Assembly (NCBI RefSeq): GCF_001659605.2
Contig: NC_035170.2
Coordinates: 5,952,001 to 6,016,000 of the forward strand
Direction of reading: 5' to 3'
Length of the DNA: 64,000 nt
Source of the DNA: Manihot esculenta
Taxonomy: Eukaryota > Streptophyta > Magnoliopsida > Malpighiales > Euphorbiaceae
In this document: piece by piece, positions 58,980 through 64,000 of the stretch
Numbering within the stretch: the first letter of the stretch is position 1
Layout of the letters: each line of letters begins with the position of its first letter
The notes under the pieces: generated by a model
Database searches by the model: none
What the model was told of the DNA's origin: nothing
The model's input: the letters and a program-made list of their open reading frames with translations, nothing else
Position numbers and translations under genes: made by a program

Positions 58980-61667
58980 TCATGAGTTTTATTTAGAGAT
59001 AAGAGTTGTTCTATCTCCACACGCTTCAAAAAATATTTTAAAAAAATTTGATATCCTATAATTCAAATTCAGTTATATTTTCATTCTCTTTTTCATTAAC
59101 GAATATATATCTTTTTTACCGTTTAAAGTATTTAAAAAGAATATATTCTTTCTCTTGGACCTAAAATTTTAAATTTATAATAAGATTCATAAGCAATTTC
59201 CGAACAATCATATAATTTTAAAATTCACAAACAAATTTCTATTTAGCCTATGACTCATATAGAGTGAAAGCTTCTCCTTATATGGGTACATGGTTAAGCA
59301 CAATAGTGGCTACTGATCAGTTATTTATGGACTTTTAGTAGCTTTTCTTTCTATGAGCATGCATGTTGCTTATAATAGATCTAATGAATTCTTTAAAAAA
59401 AATAATGTCTAAAATAAAGTAAAATAATATATATATTATTAATCTTTTACATTAAAATTGATAAAGTTAAAATATAATAGATCTAATGAATTCTTTATAC
59501 AATAAGCTAAACTTTAACTGAAAATTTTTTACACTAATTATAAATTCAAAAGATAGAAAAACAAATAAAAAATTAAAATTTAAGCTAACTATAAATATTT
59601 TTGAAAGAAAATTATATAATTTATATGAATCTTTTTATAAAAATTTCAAAGAAAAATAAGTTATTTTGAAATTAATTTTTTTAAGATACATTACAGATTG
59701 ATCATTGAGTTTTAACATAATTAATAGATCAATTCTTGTATTTTTAAAACTAAACATTTAAATCCCTCTATAATTATTCCGTCTAAATTAGAGGTTCTTC
59801 TATCGATTTTTACTGTTAAAAGTGTAGTAATGGATCGATTCTTGTATTTTTAAAATTGTATACTTAAATATTTCTATAATCAGTTCATCCTCATCTATTA
59901 AAATTTAAACATTTTCACTCTTTATTTTTTATTTGAAAAAACGCTCAAGTCTTCATTAACTTTTATCTATAATATCTTATTTAACTAATTTTTAACATTT
60001 TTTGTTCAATTTCTATTCATTAACATAGGTTAATACTTATAATTTTAAAACTTTTAAAAAATATTTATAATTTCAGCTATTTTTCAATGATATCAAAGTA
60101 AGAACGGAGCCACTCATAGCCAAGGGGGCCATGGCCCCTCTGAAATTTTTAAAGGGTATATAGGTAATTTTTTTTAAAACATGAAAAATTATTATTAGAT
60201 CCCTACATATTTAAAAAACTTACCACTGATCCTTATTTCAAAATTATTTAATCTATTTATCATCATTATATTTTATAATTTCAAATTCTTTAATCTATTT
60301 ATCAAAGAAATTTTTACTATTTAGTCCCCCATCTTATATATTATTTTTCAATCCAAAAAATTTGCTTCTCAATTACAAGATTTCAAGTTCAAGTCTCCAC
60401 TTGAATTTTTTCTTAGGTTATTCACTCGTTATTTAATTTATTTTTATATACTATTTTTATTATTAAGTGATAGTTTTTTTTTATTTATTTCACTTAATTA
60501 CTAATCTATTTATATGATTGAAATTATACGAAAATAATTTTTAATGGGTTAAAATATTTTGTTTATAAAAATTTCAATAGTAAATTACACTTCAGTTTGT
60601 ATTACTGAGCATTTATTTTAAATCTTGTTGAGTATTTTTAAAATTAATTATGACAGATCTTGTGTGGTTATATTTGTATTACTCTCTCTATTTCTATATC
60701 TATAATTTTAGAATTTTTTTTTCTAAATTAATGATGTTTTATGATTCTAATAATTTTTGAAAATGATTATTGTTCAAAATAATTTGAGTTTGATTGGCAT
60801 TCAATTAAGTCGATTCAAATTTTTAAGATTATAATAATATTATATTTTATATAATAAAATAAATAAATTTACAAAATTGAGATTTATAATTTATCATTTA
60901 TGTAGTTTACATTGTAAGAAAAATTAAGGGAAACCAAACTAACCAAATATAATATTTTAATTAACTTGTAGAGGAGAGTTCACGATAATTCTGCATATTA
61001 GGAAAAGCATCACCATTCAAGCTTCCTCTTTTGGCCTGATATCCAATCACGTTTGGCAAAGCTTTTGAAACCTTCAAGTTTCCCCCCCCCCCCCCAAAAA
61101 AAAAAAATACACATCTTCATATGCAGAGCTGCTTTCAACTGCTTAGCTTCTAAAGTAAGCCTCCTTGGTAGAAGATGTCCCCCTTCAACGGCTTGCTCAC
61201 TGTGCGGCTATCAAGAAGAGTTTACTTTTTAAATCCATGCTACTGTTTCATGGTTTGCTTGTCAGCTAAGCTATATTCTAAGAGAAAAAGGTTTTATATC
61301 CTTTTGCTAGTGATGGCAAGAAAATTATAAAAGAAGTTTTGTTTCGATCCAATCAACTTCATGCTTTTGTCTTCCTCTTGTGGCACATTTGAAAATTGGA
61401 AAACATAATTTTTTTTTTCTTTTTGTTATAACATATGCTATCTGAAACTACTCGCTTTGATTAATCTAGATTTGCAGCAGGTAGACTCTGTTAAAGAAGT
61501 AAATCGCTCCCTCCTATTTAAGTTTTAAGTGTGCTTCATATCCAATGCTTGAATTGAAATTTCTAATTAAAGGAGAAATGGCTAATGCAGTTTCATCTCA
61601 TCTTATTTCTTAAGGGTAGAATCATAATTATATTTTTTATAGCAATGAACTCGATTCTTAAAAAGAA
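58980..61667. other. AT-rich spacer with repeat debris
   Basis: No supported gene. A perfect palindrome GGGGCCATGGCCCC lies near 60,126-60,139 in a sequence starting ACGGAGCCACTC, typical of dispersed plant repeats. A C-run then A-run lies at 61,083-61,107. Confidence 0.4.
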
Positions 61668-62041
61668 TTACTATTTAGTTCCTATGCTGTAGAAAAATTT
61701 ATTAATTAGTCTTTTATTTTAAAAAATACATTAAAATGTCTCTTATATTTTTAAAAAGTCTACTCATTAGTCTCTCCATTAATTTTAGCCATTAAATAGT
61801 ATAAAAATATTTAAATATTGTCAATAAGGAGGGATTAATTAATAAATTTTTTACAAATTTAAAAGACTAATTAATAAGTTTTTTCAAATCACAGAAGCTA
61901 AATAATAAAATATTTAATGGTTAAAATTAACAGAAATACTAATTAGTAAACATTTTAAAACGCTAGCAATATTTTAATATATTTTTTAAAATAAAAGGAC
62001 CAATAAATGAGTTTTTTCATGATTTAGTGACTAAATAATAA
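61668..62041. mobile_element. Foldback MITE (about 374 bp)
   Basis: Left end TTACTATTTAGTTCC and right end GACTAAATAATAA are inverted. The two halves are near-complete inverted repeats, sharing TTATTAATTAGTCTTT and CCATTAAATA segments, so the element folds as one long hairpin. No coding capacity. A diverged relative is at 25,890-26,225. Confidence 0.65.
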
Positions 62042-62760
62042 TTTTTTTTTTTAAATCACCATTTGAAGGATGCAAAATGCTATTGTAGAAATGCCTCTAG
62101 TTTGATAGTTGAAGCTTACACTCTTAGAGAATTATTTGGACCTCTATTTCAATTCATTAATCATAGAGATTTGGGTGTTCAATGTAATTATCTCTAAATC
62201 TAAAACTTGTAAGCATCTGCTGGATGTGGATGTTGCACATGTGGTTTCTTCTACTTGGTTGGAAGGAATGCATCTCAGAAAAGAAAGAGAAAAGAAAAGA
62301 AAGAGAAAAGAAAAGAAAGAGAAAGAAGGAAGGGCTAAATAAGAAGAGTAACAGAACGGTCCCGAAAAGTGAAGTGCAAGGGACCAATTTTTTTTTTTTT
62401 TTGGGGAAAATGCAAAGCAAAAACATTGATAAATTAAGGAAAAGGAGGTGGCATAAGTTTTGGTCCCACACAGCCTTAGTGGATAATTATTAATACATTA
62501 ATTATTCAATTTTAAAAAATTTATTAAAATATATTTATATTTTCTGACGTTAATAAAATAATCATTTTATTTAATTTTATCTATTTTTACTGTTAAAAAT
62601 ATAGTAAAAAATTAAATTATTTTTTCTTCTTTGATAGAATGGATCACATGTGTTTCAATTGTGACTGTATCTATTCAAATCGATGGACATAAATTTGGTT
62701 CTTTTGTCATCCTCTAGACGCTTAAGACTGGATGACCCATTATCTCTGGGGCTTTTTACT
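62042..62760. other. Spacer with GA-rich tract
   Basis: An AAAGAAAGAGAAAAG tract lies at 62,279-62,325. Open frames across it are low-complexity. Confidence 0.4.
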
Positions 62761-62769
62761 TTTTCAAGA

Positions 62770-64000
62770 TAAAAAAAAAAAATTCTCAAATTTTGGTCCG
62801 GCAAAAAATTTTTTCCGGATCAAGATGAATTTTAACTCTATCGCACTTTAAAAGTGCGTAGAGATTACTGCACTTCAAAAGTGCGGTAAAGAAGAATAAT
62901 TAAAAAAAAATTATTTAAATAAATTACAGCAGCTTTTACTGCACTTCAAAAGTGCGGTAAGGAAGAATAATTTAAAAAAAATTATTTAAATACATTACAG
63001 CAGTTTTGAGGTACGGTAATGCATCAGTGCGGCAGAGCCGCACTCAATCAATGTAGAAATATAAATTTAATTTTTATTTAATTAATTTTATTTATTTAAT
63101 TATATATTAAATTTATAAAATATAATTATATTAATATTAATTAATAAAATTTAATTTAATTAATTATTATATTTTATTAATTTAATTAATTTTATATTAA
63201 ATTTATAAAATATTAATATTAATATTAATTAATTTAAATTATTTATAATATAATATTATATTTATCATATTTACTATTTTATTTTATTAATTTATATAAT
63301 TTAATTAATATTAAGAATATATATAAATATATTAATATAGTATTCACATACTTAATCTGATAATATATATATTTAAATAAATTTAATTATGTATATTTAC
63401 TCTCCAATTTTCAATCTCCAATTTAAAGAAAATATATTAATTAATGCCAATGATATATATATAATTTATTTTATTAATCATATTTATCAACATAGAAAGT
63501 ATAAAAAATTAAATAAAAAAATACATCTAAATATTTAGGAACAGTAATGTAATAAAAATAAGTTAATATATATATAAATAATAAGGTCAAAAAATAATAT
63601 TAAAGATGAACAAACATCCTCTCGTATTATATAGACTTTTTTTTTTATTTATAAAATATTTTGACATGAAAAAATATAAAATAAAATAAATTTTAATTTT
63701 TTATAATTTTATAATTTATAAATATTTATGAATTAATTGTAATAAAAATAATAAAATAAAATAATAAATATAAAAAATATAATATTTTATTATAAATTAA
63801 TTAAAATAATTAATATTTATAATAATATTAATATAATTTTTATAATTATATTTTATAAATTTAATATATAATTAAATAAATAAAATTAATTAAATAAAAA
63901 TTAAATTTATATTTTTAAATTCATCGCGTGCGGCAGAGCCGCACTCATGCATTAACGCACTTCAAAAGTGCAGTAATGTATTTAAATATTTTTTTTTTCA
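62770..64000. mobile_element. Large foldback element with GC-rich hairpins, truncated by window edge
   Basis: Arms at about 62,983-63,155 and 63,810-63,995 are inverted copies of each other, nearly identical over at least 90 bp of AT-rich sequence (for example TTTAATTTTTATTTAATTAA). They enclose an AT-rich loop of about 650 bp. The left arm is preceded by a 71-bp tandem pair (62,870 and 62,941). Perfect small hairpins mark it: CGCACTTTAAAAGTGCG (62,842-62,858), GCACTTCAAAAGTGC (62,870, 62,941, 63,957) and GTGCGGCAGAGCCGCAC (63,027-63,043 and 63,928-63,944). No transposase seen. The right arm continues past base 64,000. Confidence 0.7.

Noticed and set aside
62109..62493. Lys/Glu-rich frames of 77-104 codons
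   Set aside because: Translation of a GA-rich low-complexity tract; no domain.

Overview
The window is nuclear DNA of a flowering plant. Evidence: nested LTR retrotransposons with 5-bp target duplications and initiator-Met primer sites, a six-exon GT-AG gene for a plant RABC-type Rab GTPase, intronless tRNA-Ile(AAU) genes, and very AT-rich intergenic DNA. The LTR sequences look like Euphorbiaceae (cassava-like) repeats, but that is an impression from memory, not something the sequence proves.

Layout. 1-17,309: a minus-strand Ty3/gypsy chromovirus (element A, its far end outside the window) with a younger plus-strand relative (element B, 4,469-14,296) inserted in its gag region; B has both LTRs, a 5-bp TSD, PBS, PPT and an almost complete gag-pol. 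17,310-27,500: AT-rich DNA holding three tRNA-Ile(AAU) genes on the minus strand, a hAT-like MITE, another MITE-like foldback and degenerate tandem repeats. 27,500-33,780: a decayed minus-strand Ty1/copia element split by a solo LTR (element C) of the A/B superfamily. 33,980-34,380: a LINE-type zinc-knuckle remnant. 35,032-44,986: the RABC gene on the minus strand, whose 7.1-kb second intron carries an internally deleted chromovirus (element D) with LTRs that look identical. 46,480-48,040: an old LTR remnant of the A/B/C group. 49,497-56,236: copia remnants F and G. 56,237-62,760: unidentified repeat with a (GAA)n tract, a roughly 51-bp tandem array, a polygalacturonase gene fragment and a MITE. 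62,770-64,000: a foldback element with GC-rich perfect hairpins in AT-rich DNA, running off the right edge.

The only protein-coding host gene I can support is RABC. The tRNA genes look functional. Everything else is mobile-element sequence, gene debris or unassigned AT-rich spacer. The strongest items for a second look are the GCC-box-like palindrome arrays upstream of the TATA box in the A/B/C LTRs, the recently moved but coding-defective element D inside an active-looking gene, the uORF whose stop overlaps the RABC start, and the hairpin-bearing foldback element at the right edge.
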